A DNA stretch of 64,000 nucleotides from an uncultured Bacteroidales bacterium (GTDB lineage: Bacteria > Bacteroidota > Bacteroidia > Bacteroidales > P3): positions 29,173 to 93,172 of the forward strand of contig ONJQ01000008.1 in the NCBI GenBank assembly GCA_900318175.1. Direction: 5' to 3'. The translations under genes were made by a program, and so were the position numbers. Shown here one piece after another: positions 36,085 to 44,563 of the stretch (positions are counted from its first letter, which is position 1; each line of letters starts with the position of its first letter). Below the pieces are notes generated by a model that had not been told where the DNA came from, made no database searches, and saw only the letters and a list, made by a program, of their open reading frames with translations.

Positions 36085-37488
36085 TTAACCATGGATTGCG
36101 CATCCGTAAGCGGCCTCGATGGCCTCCATCACTGCCTCACTCATCGTGGGGTGGGGATGCACAGCACCTGCCACCTGTTTGGCCGTCAGGCCATTCTCGC
36201 GGGCGGTAACGATGCCGGCAATCATCTCCGTAACATTGTCGCCGCACATGTGGCAACCCAGTATCTGGTCGGTCTTCTTGTCAATGACCATCTTGATGAA
36301 CCCATCGGTATTGCCTGCGGCTGTGGCTTTGCCGCTGGCTTTGAAGAAGAATTTGCCCACCAGCACCTCGTGTCCGGCTTCGACAGCTTTCTTCTCCGTC
36401 AGGCCGACGCTGGCCACCTCGGGGGTGGTGTAGGTGCAGCCCGGTATGTTGGTGTAGTTGACGGTCTTGGCTTCGTGGCCCGCCAGATGCTCGACGCAGC
36501 AGATGGCTTCGGCGCTGGCCACATGTGCCAGTGCGGGTCCATGCACCACGTCGCCTATTGCGTAGTAGCCCGGCACGTTGGTCTCGTACCAGTCGTTGAC
36601 CACTATCTTGCCGCGCTCAACGGCGATGCCCGTCTCTTCGAGGCCCAGGTTCTCAAGGTTGGTCACCACGCCCACGGCGCTCAACACCACGTCGCAGTCC
36701 ACCACAGTCTCGGTGTTGCGTTTCAGGTCCTTGATGGTGACGTGGCAGATGTCGCCTTCAACATCGACTTTCTCAACGCTGGCACTGGCCATGACCTTCA
36801 TGCCCATCTTGCGGAAACTGCGGCTCATCTGCGATGCCGTGTCCTCGTCCTCGTTTGGCAGTATCTGAGGCATGAACTCGACGAGGGTCACCTGCACACC
36901 AATGCTCTGGTAGAAGAAGGCGAACTCGCTTCCGATGGCTCCGCTGCCGCAGACCACCATGCTCTTAGGCTTGAAGGGCAGTGTCATTGCCTCGCGGTAT
37001 CCGATGATGTGCTTGCCGTCCTGCGGCATGCTGGGCATAACGCGGCTGCGGGCGCCGGTGGCCACAATGATATGCTTGGCCTCGTGTTCGGCCACACTGC
37101 CGTCGGCGGCAGTGACCTGCACCTTGTGGTCGGGCAGCACGCGGCCCGTGCCCATTATCACCTCGACGTTGTTCTTCTTCAGCAGGAACTGAACACCTTT
37201 GCTCATGGTCTCCGCCACTCCGCGCGAACGTTGCACCATGGCTCCCATGTCGGCCTCGGCAGGCTGTGCGGCCACGCCATAGGCTGAGGCATGGTTGATA
37301 TAGTTGTACACTTGGGCGCTTTTCAGCAATGCTTTGGTGGGGATACAACCCCAGTTAAGGCAGATGCCACCAAGGTTCTCGCGTTCCACAACGGCAGTTT
37401 TCATACCAAGCTGTGCAGCCTTGACAGCCGCCACATACCCTCCCGGGCCACTTCCTATAACGATTACGTCGTAGTTCATATCTTTCAA
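36085..37488 (-). CDS. lpdA: Dihydrolipoyl dehydrogenase
   Basis: A 467-aa flavoprotein, E3 of 2-oxoacid dehydrogenase complexes or the glycine cleavage system. The FAD motif is VIGSGPGGYVAAVKAAQ, the redox-active disulfide is GGICLNWGCIPTKALL, the NAD motif is VVCGSGAIGSEFAFF, and the catalytic His lies in GAVHPHPTMSEAV near the C-terminus. Full length. The first Met could also be Met4 (MNYDVIVIGSG). No E1 or E2 genes are adjacent in this window. Confidence 0.96.
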   Translation of the reverse strand: MKDMNYDVIVIGSGPGGYVAAVKAAQLGMKTAVVERENLGGICLNWGCIPTKALLKSAQVYNYINHASAYGVAAQPAEADMGAMVQRSRGVAETMSKGVQFLLKKNNVEVIMGTGRVLPDHKVQVTAADGSVAEHEAKHIIVATGARSRVMPSMPQDGKHIIGYREAMTLPFKPKSMVVCGSGAIGSEFAFFYQSIGVQVTLVEFMPQILPNEDEDTASQMSRSFRKMGMKVMASASVEKVDVEGDICHVTIKDLKRNTETVVDCDVVLSAVGVVTNLENLGLEETGIAVERGKIVVNDWYETNVPGYYAIGDVVHGPALAHVASAEAICCVEHLAGHEAKTVNYTNIPGCTYTTPEVASVGLTEKKAVEAGHEVLVGKFFFKASGKATAAGNTDGFIKMVIDKKTDQILGCHMCGDNVTEMIAGIVTARENGLTAKQVAGAVHPHPTMSEAVMEAIEAAYGCAIHG

Positions 37489-37542
37489 TATTTGTGTAAT
37501 ATAAATATTAATTATTCTCTTTTAATCAAGATTATTGATTTG

Positions 37543-37550
37543 CAAAGATA
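37543..37550 (-). promoter_or_regulatory. -7 box of lpdA
   Basis: TATCTTTG on the minus strand, 55 bp before the start. No good -33 box. Confidence 0.55.
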
Positions 37551-38002
37551 CACTTTTTTTTAGAATAATTGACCTTTTGTGTAAAAAAAGAGTCACGCCG
37601 AACCACGAAACAGGTTCCTCAATAGTCGGCTCGGACCTCGCCCACTCCTTCACACACTCTCTGATCTCACTTGTACCTCTATTTATCCAATGAAAAAGGA
37701 AGAAATGAGGAACAAATATTAGAGAACTGAGGTAGAAGAAGCGAAGGAAGAGACAACCAACACTCAGCATGAAGCAACAGAGATGGGTGAGAAATAATTT
37801 GTTGTACAAGTTTAATTAACAATATACCAATAATTCACTTTCAATATTATAACTAAAAATAAACACTGTGCATTCCCGCAACGCCTACTGGGGGCTGGAA
37901 GGAATTGATTACAGTTGTAAAACAGGTCGGGTTTACGGTTCGACAAAATGGGGTTGTTGGGTGGGACTGAATATTTTTTCTTGTTGAACCGAATATTATT
38001 CG
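37551..38002. other. Non-coding stretch between divergent lpdA and barrel gene
   Basis: AT-rich. The 95-codon minus-strand frame at 37522-37809 overlaps the lpdA promoter, has a hydrophobic but unconvincing sequence and no family match, so I do not call it. No RNA gene seen. Confidence 0.4.
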
Positions 38003-38010
38003 TATCTTTG
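37980..38010 (+). promoter_or_regulatory. Promoter of the DUF5686-like gene
   Basis: CTTG (37980-37983), 19 bp, then TATCTTTG (38003-38010), 50 bp before the start. Confidence 0.65.
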
Positions 38011-38060
38011 CAATTTGCAATAAAGCGGATTGTAGCTGCATAAATTGTTAGAATCTATCT

Positions 38061-39401
38061 ATGACGAAACGGTTGTCCATATTGCTGCTGATGCTTCCCG
38101 CCCTCGGGGCGACGGCTCAGAGTGTGCGTCTAACCCACTACGACGCTCCCTCCGCGCTGTATGCCAACCTGGACCGCCTGTACAACTACAACCGCTATGA
38201 GAAATCGCGCATAGAGTTGGGGGCCACGTGGGTGACCCCGAACGAGACAGCCCAGCAGTCCCGCCCGCACACAGGGCAATGGACGCTGGAGGGTTATGCC
38301 GCTTACGGCTTTGGCGACAAGGCTTTCAAATACGGCGGCAGCGCACAGCTGCGGCTGCCGGGGCTGCACAATGTGCGGCTGCGTCTGCGGGCTTACAACG
38401 ACGTGGAGGCTGCCGCCTCGCGCCGGTTGGACAGCTACCGCATGCTGGCCCCGGACTATAACACCAGCTTCCTCTCGTCGCGCTATGTGGGCATGAAGGG
38501 GGCGCGAGCTGACATCTGTTTCTCACCAAACAGACAGTGGGAGCTCACGCTTGGCGCAGCGATGAATTGGGTGGACTATCGTTTCAGTGCCATCTACTTG
38601 GTCTATCCCGTTCTGATCCCCGAAGAAAGGGAACCCATAGTGCGCCAAAGCTGCCTGACGGCACGGTTGGACTGGCAGAAGACCGTCACCCTGACGGCCA
38701 CGGCAGGGCTGCTGAGCCCTGACTCCGCGGCCAACCGGCGGCATGGCATCCCCGCGGGCCATGCGCCACTGAAGCCGGGCTACCTGCGGCTGCTGGCACA
38801 GTATGACGGGACTCCGGGCGACTTTGGGCTGCGCGTGTTCGCACAGCTGGGCTACACCACTGAGGGCACGCCCTTTTGCAACATGTTCGACATGTCCGGC
38901 ACGGCGCGTTCGGTCTATTTCTTCCGCAACACGTTCCTCACAGTTCCTCCCAATAAATTCACGGCCAACATGTTTGCCTACACTTGCCTGAACTACACGG
39001 CCCCTATCCCCTTGTGGGAGACGAGCTGGTCGCAGCCACAACCTTTCTTGCAGCTGAGCGCGATGTGGGGACGGCTGCACGGACAGAGCTCCTTAGGGCA
39101 TCTGATGCTACGGGACGTGGGACTGAGGAAGCTCCAAGCCTTGCCGCTACAGGCTCCGTATATGGGACTGATGGAGGCGGCCACGGGGTTCGACGGGCTG
39201 CTGCGCTGGGGACTCTTCGACTTCGGCGTAGGTATAGCGTACCAGCTGTGCCCCTTGAAGGCACCCTACCTGAACGAGAACCCTTTGGACAACTTCGCCT
39301 TGGCCGTCGTGGCGACGTTTGTTCTCGACAAAATGAAAAGAGACGGCGGAGTTCCCCCGCAGGTAATGAGCGGCGAACCCCCGCAGGTGATAAACAGATA
39401 A
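38061..39401 (+). CDS. Outer-membrane barrel protein, DUF5686-like C-terminal domain
   Basis: A 446-aa exported protein with a signal peptide MTKRLSILLLMLPALGATAQ. The whole mature part looks like a beta barrel with alternating strands (QWTLEGYAAYGFGDKAFKYG, LGLRVFAQLGYTTEG-like sequences). The last 120 residues (QPFLQLSAMWGRLHGQS, LQAPYMGLMEAATGFDGLL, DFGVGIAYQL) resemble the C-terminal barrel of DUF5686 proteins, but the carboxypeptidase-regulatory N-terminal domain of that family is absent. The extreme C-terminus GGVPPQVMSGEPPQV is Pro-rich and unusual for a barrel. The thioredoxin gene follows 12 bp downstream. The family call is tentative. Confidence 0.7.
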   Translation: MTKRLSILLLMLPALGATAQSVRLTHYDAPSALYANLDRLYNYNRYEKSRIELGATWVTPNETAQQSRPHTGQWTLEGYAAYGFGDKAFKYGGSAQLRLPGLHNVRLRLRAYNDVEAAASRRLDSYRMLAPDYNTSFLSSRYVGMKGARADICFSPNRQWELTLGAAMNWVDYRFSAIYLVYPVLIPEEREPIVRQSCLTARLDWQKTVTLTATAGLLSPDSAANRRHGIPAGHAPLKPGYLRLLAQYDGTPGDFGLRVFAQLGYTTEGTPFCNMFDMSGTARSVYFFRNTFLTVPPNKFTANMFAYTCLNYTAPIPLWETSWSQPQPFLQLSAMWGRLHGQSSLGHLMLRDVGLRKLQALPLQAPYMGLMEAATGFDGLLRWGLFDFGVGIAYQLCPLKAPYLNENPLDNFALAVVATFVLDKMKRDGGVPPQVMSGEPPQVINR

Positions 39402-39413
39402 TTGACAATCAAC

Positions 39414-40844
39414 ATGAAAAAGGCTCTTGTAACTCTATCATTCTTTGCAGTGCTGACCCCGTTGGCTTGGGGGCAGAAGTACAACATCCAATTTGTTATC
39501 CCCACAGGCGGACGGCAGGACAGCGTGATGTACATCGGCCAACACTACCGCGACGGATTCATCAAGATGGACAGTGCGACACTGGGAAAGGAGGGTACAT
39601 ACACCTTCAAGGGCCGCCGCAAATGGCCTAAGGGAATCTACTCATTGATAGACATATCGGCAACAAGAAGTTGGTTGGATTTCACCATCGACGACAGTCA
39701 GGTGTTCACCTTCAGGCTCACCCCGACAATCGAGGTGGCAGACCCGCAGAAGGACATTGTAGGCTCGGCTGCCAACCAAGCGATGTACACCTATAAGAAC
39801 CGCTTTAACGATGCCACCAAACGGGCACGCGACATTGAGAAGAGGCGCAAGAGCTCGGATGTTAAAGTAAAGGAGGAGGCCGAGCATGATTTAGAGCTGT
39901 TGAACAAAGAGATGGAGGCCTTCGAAAAGCCCTTCATCAATGCTAACATCAAATACCGATTCTTCCAGCTGACAAAGATGTTCATGGGTCCCGAGGTGCC
40001 CGACGAGGTGGAGGACAAAGCACTCTACTACCGCATGCACTATTGGGACGATGTGGACTTGAAGGACCACAGCCTGGTCTACACCCCCGACCTGTTCAAC
40101 AAGATGAATTATTACTTTTTCGGGTTGCTGTACTATTCGGATTTCGACACCATTGCCCGTTATACCGACCGGCTGCTGGAGCGCATGGAAGGCGACACGC
40201 TGATGATGCGCTATGTGCTGGATTTCATTATGCCGCGCTATTATAGGTCCACCAAGAAGATTGGTTGGGACGCCACTTGGTGCTATCTGGTCAGGAATTA
40301 TTACCTTGCGGGCAAATGCCCGTGGGCTTCGGAGTCGGAGCTGAACAACAAGCGACAGACTGCCGAGTTCCTTGAACAGTCGCTGATAGGCGCCATGGGT
40401 CAGGAGCTTTATATGGCGGACACGAACCAGTCGCCCAATCCGAAGGACTGGATTTCGTCGCACCGATTCCCGCAGAAGTATGTGATACTGTGGTTCTGGG
40501 ACCCGGACTGCCACCACTGCCAGGAGCAGACGGCCACGCTGAAAACCCTGTATGACTCGCTGTCGGCAGCGGGCAACAAGATTTTCGAGGTGTACGCCGT
40601 GGGGTTTGAGGCGGACGTGGCAAAGTGGAAGAAATATGTGCGGGAGCACGAGTTGCCGTTTGTGAATGTGGGAGGCTCTAACGTAAACATTGACTATCAG
40701 GTGGCATACAACGTGCACGGCGCGCCGACAATGATTATACTGAACGAGGAACGTCGCATCATCATGAACAAGGTGATTGCCACAAAAGAGATTCTGCCCT
40801 TCCTGAAAAGATACGAGGAGCAAAGAGAGAAGGAAAACCGGTAA
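39414..40844 (+). CDS. Exported thioredoxin-like protein with DUF5106
   Basis: A 476-aa periplasmic protein from the ATG at 39414 (signal [20 protein letters not shown]). N-terminal 120 residues resemble the DUF4369 beta domain, the middle helical part DUF5106, and the C-terminal 130 residues a TlpA-like thioredoxin with the redox pair Cys366 and Cys369 in [11 protein letters not shown] and the cis-Pro segment HGAPTMIIL. Bacteroidota encode many of these; they probably reduce or shuffle disulfides in exported proteins. It is 12 bp after the barrel gene, so the two are likely an operon. Confidence 0.88.
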   Translation: MKKALVTLSFFAVLTPLAWGQKYNIQFVIPTGGRQDSVMYIGQHYRDGFIKMDSATLGKEGTYTFKGRRKWPKGIYSLIDISATRSWLDFTIDDSQVFTFRLTPTIEVADPQKDIVGSAANQAMYTYKNRFNDATKRARDIEKRRKSSDVKVKEEAEHDLELLNKEMEAFEKPFINANIKYRFFQLTKMFMGPEVPDEVEDKALYYRMHYWDDVDLKDHSLVYTPDLFNKMNYYFFGLLYYSDFDTIARYTDRLLERMEGDTLMMRYVLDFIMPRYYRSTKKIGWDATWCYLVRNYYLAGKCPWASESELNNKRQTAEFLEQSLIGAMGQELYMADTNQSPNPKDWISSHRFPQKYVILWFWDPDCHHCQEQTATLKTLYDSLSAAGNKIFEVYAVGFEADVAKWKKYVREHELPFVNVGGSNVNIDYQVAYNVHGAPTMIILNEERRIIMNKVIATKEILPFLKRYEEQREKENR

Positions 40845-40930
40845 TTTGTCAATGTGACAATTCACTTACACATTCAAGCATTCACACATTCAAGCATTCA
40901 AAGAATATTAACCCTAAAAATATTACAAAG

Positions 40931-41692
40931 ATGAGAAAACACATTGTTGCAGGAAACTGGAAAATGAACAAAACTTTCGGCGAGGCTGACGACTTGCTGA
41001 ACGATATTATGACCAAACTGGAGTCAACCACGCTCGACGCTAACACGCAGCTGATAGTCTGCCCTCCCTTCCCCTATTTGGAGATGACATCGGACTATAG
41101 CGACGACTCCTATTTCATGGTGGGAGCCCAGAACGTTAGCGACCAAGAGGTGGGAGCCTACACCGGCGAGGTGTCCGCAGCCATGCTGGAGTCGTTGGAG
41201 ATTGACTACTGCATTGTAGGTCACAGCGAGCGCAGAGCCTACTACCACGAGACGAACGAGATTGTGGCCCGCAAAGTGGACCAGCTGCTGAAGCACGGCT
41301 TGAAGCCCATTGTGTGCTGCGGCGAGGTGCTGGAAGAGCGCGAAGCCAACAAGCAGTTCGAGGTGGTGAAACAGCAGATCACTGAGGGCCTGTTCCACCT
41401 GACCCCCGAGCAGTTTGGGGAAATCATTGTGGCTTACGAGCCCGTATGGGCTATCGGTACCGGCAAGACCGCCACACCCGAACAGGCACAGGAGATGCAC
41501 GCCTTTATCCGCAGCTTGATTGCCGAGAAGTATGGCAACGAGGTGGCCGAGGAGACCAGCATCCTGTACGGCGGCAGCTGCAAGCCCAGCAACGCCAAGG
41601 AGCTGTTTGCCAACAAGGATGTGGACGGTGGCCTGATTGGCGGTGCCTCGCTGAAAGCCGACGACTTCATCGGTATCGCAACAGCATTCTAA
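40931..41692 (+). CDS. tpiA: Triosephosphate isomerase
   Basis: A 253-aa glycolytic enzyme interconverting dihydroxyacetone phosphate and glyceraldehyde 3-phosphate. Key parts are GNWKMNKT (catalytic Lys), [10 protein letters not shown] (catalytic His), [14 protein letters not shown] (catalytic Glu and start of loop 6) and [15 protein letters not shown] and [14 protein letters not shown] (phosphate-binding). Complete. The LolC/E-like gene follows 21 bp downstream. Confidence 0.98.
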   Translation: MRKHIVAGNWKMNKTFGEADDLLNDIMTKLESTTLDANTQLIVCPPFPYLEMTSDYSDDSYFMVGAQNVSDQEVGAYTGEVSAAMLESLEIDYCIVGHSERRAYYHETNEIVARKVDQLLKHGLKPIVCCGEVLEEREANKQFEVVKQQITEGLFHLTPEQFGEIIVAYEPVWAIGTGKTATPEQAQEMHAFIRSLIAEKYGNEVAEETSILYGGSCKPSNAKELFANKDVDGGLIGGASLKADDFIGIATAF

Positions 41693-41713
41693 TTCTCAAC
41701 TCTTTATTCTTAG

Positions 41714-43021
41714 GTGGCACATAAGGGTAGACACAGAGGCCGCGGGGGGGAGACACGTTTTGTGCTCTTCACTGCGCGACGACTGCAGGGGCAGAAAGCC
41801 CTTGCTGGACAGGGAGCCCCCACGCCCGACAGTCGGGATTCCGACCGTGGGGGCTTTGCCTCGCCATTGGTGAACATTGCCATTTGGAGCATCGCTCTGG
41901 GCGTGGCAGTGATGGTGGTGTCGGTTTGTGTGCTGCGCGGCTTCCAGGGCGAGATAGGCCGCAAGGTGGTGGGCTTCGGCTCGCACATCGTGGTGAAAAG
42001 CTACGACATGGGGAAGACCTACGAGGAGACACCCGTGGACATACGCCGTGCCGAGGTGGAGGCCATACGGAACACCGAAGGGGTCAGCCACCTGCAGTTT
42101 TTCGCCACCAAAGGCGGCATGGTGAAGACGGAAGACCAGATTGAGGGGGTGCTGCTGCGGGGATTGGACAGGGGCTACGACTCTGCCTTCCTCTCGGAAT
42201 GCATGGTGGCAGGGCACCTCTTCTCGCAGCCGGACAGCGGCGCAGGGCGCGAGGTGGTTGTGTCCAAACGGTTGGCCGAAAGGCTGCAAGTGGGTGTGGG
42301 CGACAAGCTCAGGACTTACTTCTGGCAGGGCGACAACTACCGGGCCCGTGCGTTCATAATTAGCGGTATCTACAGCACCGACATGGCCGACCTCGACGAC
42401 CACTTCATTGTGGGCGACTTGCGGCAGGTGCAGCAACTGAACGGCTGGGAAGAGTGGCAAGCGGGCGGCTACGAGATCCTGGTGGATGATTTCAACAGGA
42501 TTGACGAGGTGAGCGAACGCCTGCGCGAACGTTTGGGCTACGACCTGACCTCGACAACCATCGTGGAGCAGAACGCAGCCATGTTTGCATGGTTAGACCT
42601 GCTGGACAGCAATGTGGTGCTTATCATCGCGGTGATGATGCTGGTGTGTGTGGTGAGCGTGGTGAGCGCACTGCTGATATTTATTTTTGAAAAGACTTCG
42701 ACCATCGGAGTTCTGAAAGCATTGGGTGCCACAGGAGGCAGCATTGCAAAGATATTCGTACTGAAAGGCGCCGTGATTGCACTGAAGGGCATTGCCATCG
42801 GCGAGGTGCTTGCCGTGAGCCTATGCCTGTTGCAGCAGCAGACGGGATTTGTGCGATTAGACCCCGAGAGCTATGCCATGGCCACAGTGCCTATTTCCTT
42901 GACGGCAGGCACCGTGGTGCTGGTTGCCGTGGGGACCTTGGCAGTGTGTGTGCTGGCCATGCTCCTGCCCGCAGCCCACATTGCCAGCGTGGAGCCCGCA
43001 AAAACAATCCGTTTTGATTAA
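41714..43021 (+). CDS. LolC/LolE-like ABC transporter permease
   Basis: A 435-aa inner-membrane protein of the FtsX/LolC-E family, which passes lipoproteins to LolA. The start is GTG at 41714 (no ATG fits). First helix: INIAIWSIALGVAVMVV-like sequence at about residue 55, followed by the RGFQGEIGRKVVGFGSHI motif. A 220-residue periplasmic domain and three C-terminal helices follow (NVVLIIAVMMLVCVVSVVSA, EKTSTIGVLKALGATGGSI, and a last helix before EPAKTIRFD). Between the amphipathic start (TRFVLFTARRL) and the first helix is a 22-residue insert (GQKALAGQGAPTPDSRDSDR) encoded by palindromic DNA, which homologues known to me lack. The LolD ATPase is not in this window. Confidence 0.85.
   Translation: MAHKGRHRGRGGETRFVLFTARRLQGQKALAGQGAPTPDSRDSDRGGFASPLVNIAIWSIALGVAVMVVSVCVLRGFQGEIGRKVVGFGSHIVVKSYDMGKTYEETPVDIRRAEVEAIRNTEGVSHLQFFATKGGMVKTEDQIEGVLLRGLDRGYDSAFLSECMVAGHLFSQPDSGAGREVVVSKRLAERLQVGVGDKLRTYFWQGDNYRARAFIISGIYSTDMADLDDHFIVGDLRQVQQLNGWEEWQAGGYEILVDDFNRIDEVSERLRERLGYDLTSTTIVEQNAAMFAWLDLLDSNVVLIIAVMMLVCVVSVVSALLIFIFEKTSTIGVLKALGATGGSIAKIFVLKGAVIALKGIAIGEVLAVSLCLLQQQTGFVRLDPESYAMATVPISLTAGTVVLVAVGTLAVCVLAMLLPAAHIASVEPAKTIRFD
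41815..41855. repeat. Palindrome inside the LolC/E-like coding sequence
   Basis: Outer arms AGCCCCCACG and CGTGGGGGCT are perfect; inner CCCGACAGTCGGG is also palindromic, and GTCGG/CCGAC gives an alternative pairing. It lies exactly in the N-terminal insert of the protein. Confidence 0.85.
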
Positions 43022-43036
43022 AAAGACTTACAAACC

Positions 43037-44512
43037 ATGAACAAGGCACGATGGCTGATATTGAGCATTACGGTTCTGCTGGCGGTGGTTGCGCTAGTGG
43101 AGATCAACCGTGTGTCCATCCAGATGCGGAAAGCCGAAGTTGAGAAGGTGAAGCTCTGGGCCAAAGCCATCAGCCAGAAAGCCCAGCTGGTGAACTACTC
43201 CGAAGAGTTTTTTGCCAGCGTGGCACGCGACGAGCACCGCAAGATGCAGCTCTACACCAACATCCTGCGTTCATTCGACAGGATGGGCAACGATGCCGAC
43301 GCCGATTTCAGTCTGGACTACGTCCGCTACATCGTGGACAGCTGCGAGACGGCCATCATCATCACCGACGCCGACTCCATCATCACCGTCCCCAGCGAAT
43401 GGGCCGGCGAAAAGCTGGAAGGCCGGCGCTTGGAGGAATTCTCCCACAACGAACCCTTCCACTACCGCATTTGGGGCATGAAGATGACCCTCTACTACAA
43501 AGAGTCGAAGATGTACACCGAGCTGCGCAACGTCCTGGACGGTTTCAACAAGTCCTTCCTCGAAGAGATTACCAACAACGGCGTGCTTGTCCCCGTCCTT
43601 GTGGTGGACAGCCTCCAGGGCGAAGTGTTAGCCAGCGGCAATCTGGCAAAGGACGAGTTCGACACTCCCGAAGCCCTCGCGGCACGCCTCTGCGAAATGG
43701 AGGCCGAGAACGACCCCATCATTCTCCGTCTGCCTGACGGCCAGAAAGCCTATGTCTTCTACGAGAACACACCCATGCTGAAATCCATGCGGTGGGTACC
43801 TATTCTCTACCTGTTTGTTCTTGCCGTGCTTATGGTGATTTCCTACTACCTGTTCCGCACCGCCCGCACCATGGAGCAAAACCGCATCTGGGTGGGCATG
43901 GCAAAGGAGACCGCCCACCAACTGGGCACTCCCATCTCCTCCCTCATGGCCTGGACACAATACCTTGAAGGCAAGACCTTCACCCCTGAATACGCTGCCG
44001 AGATTAACAAGGATCTGAATCGGTTGGAGACCGTCACACACCGATTCTCGAAGATAGGCTCCGTACCCGAGCTGGAATACGAGAGTGTGTGCGCTGCAGT
44101 GAGCAACGCCCTGGGCTACCTCCAGACGCGCAGCTCCCGCAAAGTGAAATTCGTCACCAGCTTCCCCGAGGAAGACATCCGCGTGCCGCTGAACAGCTAC
44201 CTCTTCGAGTGGGTGATCGAGAACGTGTGCAAGAACGCCATCGACGCCATGGAAGGCGTGGGCACCTTCACCGTGGTGGTCTCGTCGGACAGCCGCTACG
44301 TCTACGTAGACCTTGGCGACACAGGCCGCGGCATGTCACCCTCCGTGCAGAAGCGCGTGTTCGACTCCGGCTTCTCCACCAAACCGCGCGGCTGGGGCCT
44401 CGGCCTCTCCCTGGCCAAACGCATCATCAACGACTACCATAAAGGCCGTATTTTTGTGAAATATTCCGTCGAAGGACAGGGAACCGTCTTCCGCATCGTC
44501 CTCCGAAGATAG
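43037..44512 (+). CDS. Membrane sensor histidine kinase
   Basis: A 491-aa kinase. First helix is WLILSITVLLAVVALVEI (about residues 5-23), then a 220-residue extracytoplasmic sensor, second helix WVPILYLFVLAVLMVISYYLF (about 255-275). The HisKA-like box has His294 in MAKETAHQLGTPISSL; the ATPase domain has the N box FEWVIENVCKNAIDAMEG, DTGRGM and GWGLGLSLAKRI. No response regulator gene is adjacent, so it is an orphan. It starts 15 bp after the LolC/E-like gene; co-transcription is likely. Confidence 0.92.
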   Translation: MNKARWLILSITVLLAVVALVEINRVSIQMRKAEVEKVKLWAKAISQKAQLVNYSEEFFASVARDEHRKMQLYTNILRSFDRMGNDADADFSLDYVRYIVDSCETAIIITDADSIITVPSEWAGEKLEGRRLEEFSHNEPFHYRIWGMKMTLYYKESKMYTELRNVLDGFNKSFLEEITNNGVLVPVLVVDSLQGEVLASGNLAKDEFDTPEALAARLCEMEAENDPIILRLPDGQKAYVFYENTPMLKSMRWVPILYLFVLAVLMVISYYLFRTARTMEQNRIWVGMAKETAHQLGTPISSLMAWTQYLEGKTFTPEYAAEINKDLNRLETVTHRFSKIGSVPELEYESVCAAVSNALGYLQTRSSRKVKFVTSFPEEDIRVPLNSYLFEWVIENVCKNAIDAMEGVGTFTVVVSSDSRYVYVDLGDTGRGMSPSVQKRVFDSGFSTKPRGWGLGLSLAKRIINDYHKGRIFVKYSVEGQGTVFRIVLRR

Positions 44513-44563
44513 ATAATACATGAATCCCATTAAACGTTAAACCCAATAACACCCATTATCATT

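Noticed and set aside
37522-37809. 95-codon minus-strand frame downstream of nothing and over the lpdA promoter
   Set aside because: Overlaps the -7 box of lpdA and has no recognisable domain; hydrophobic stretches come from AT-rich sequence.
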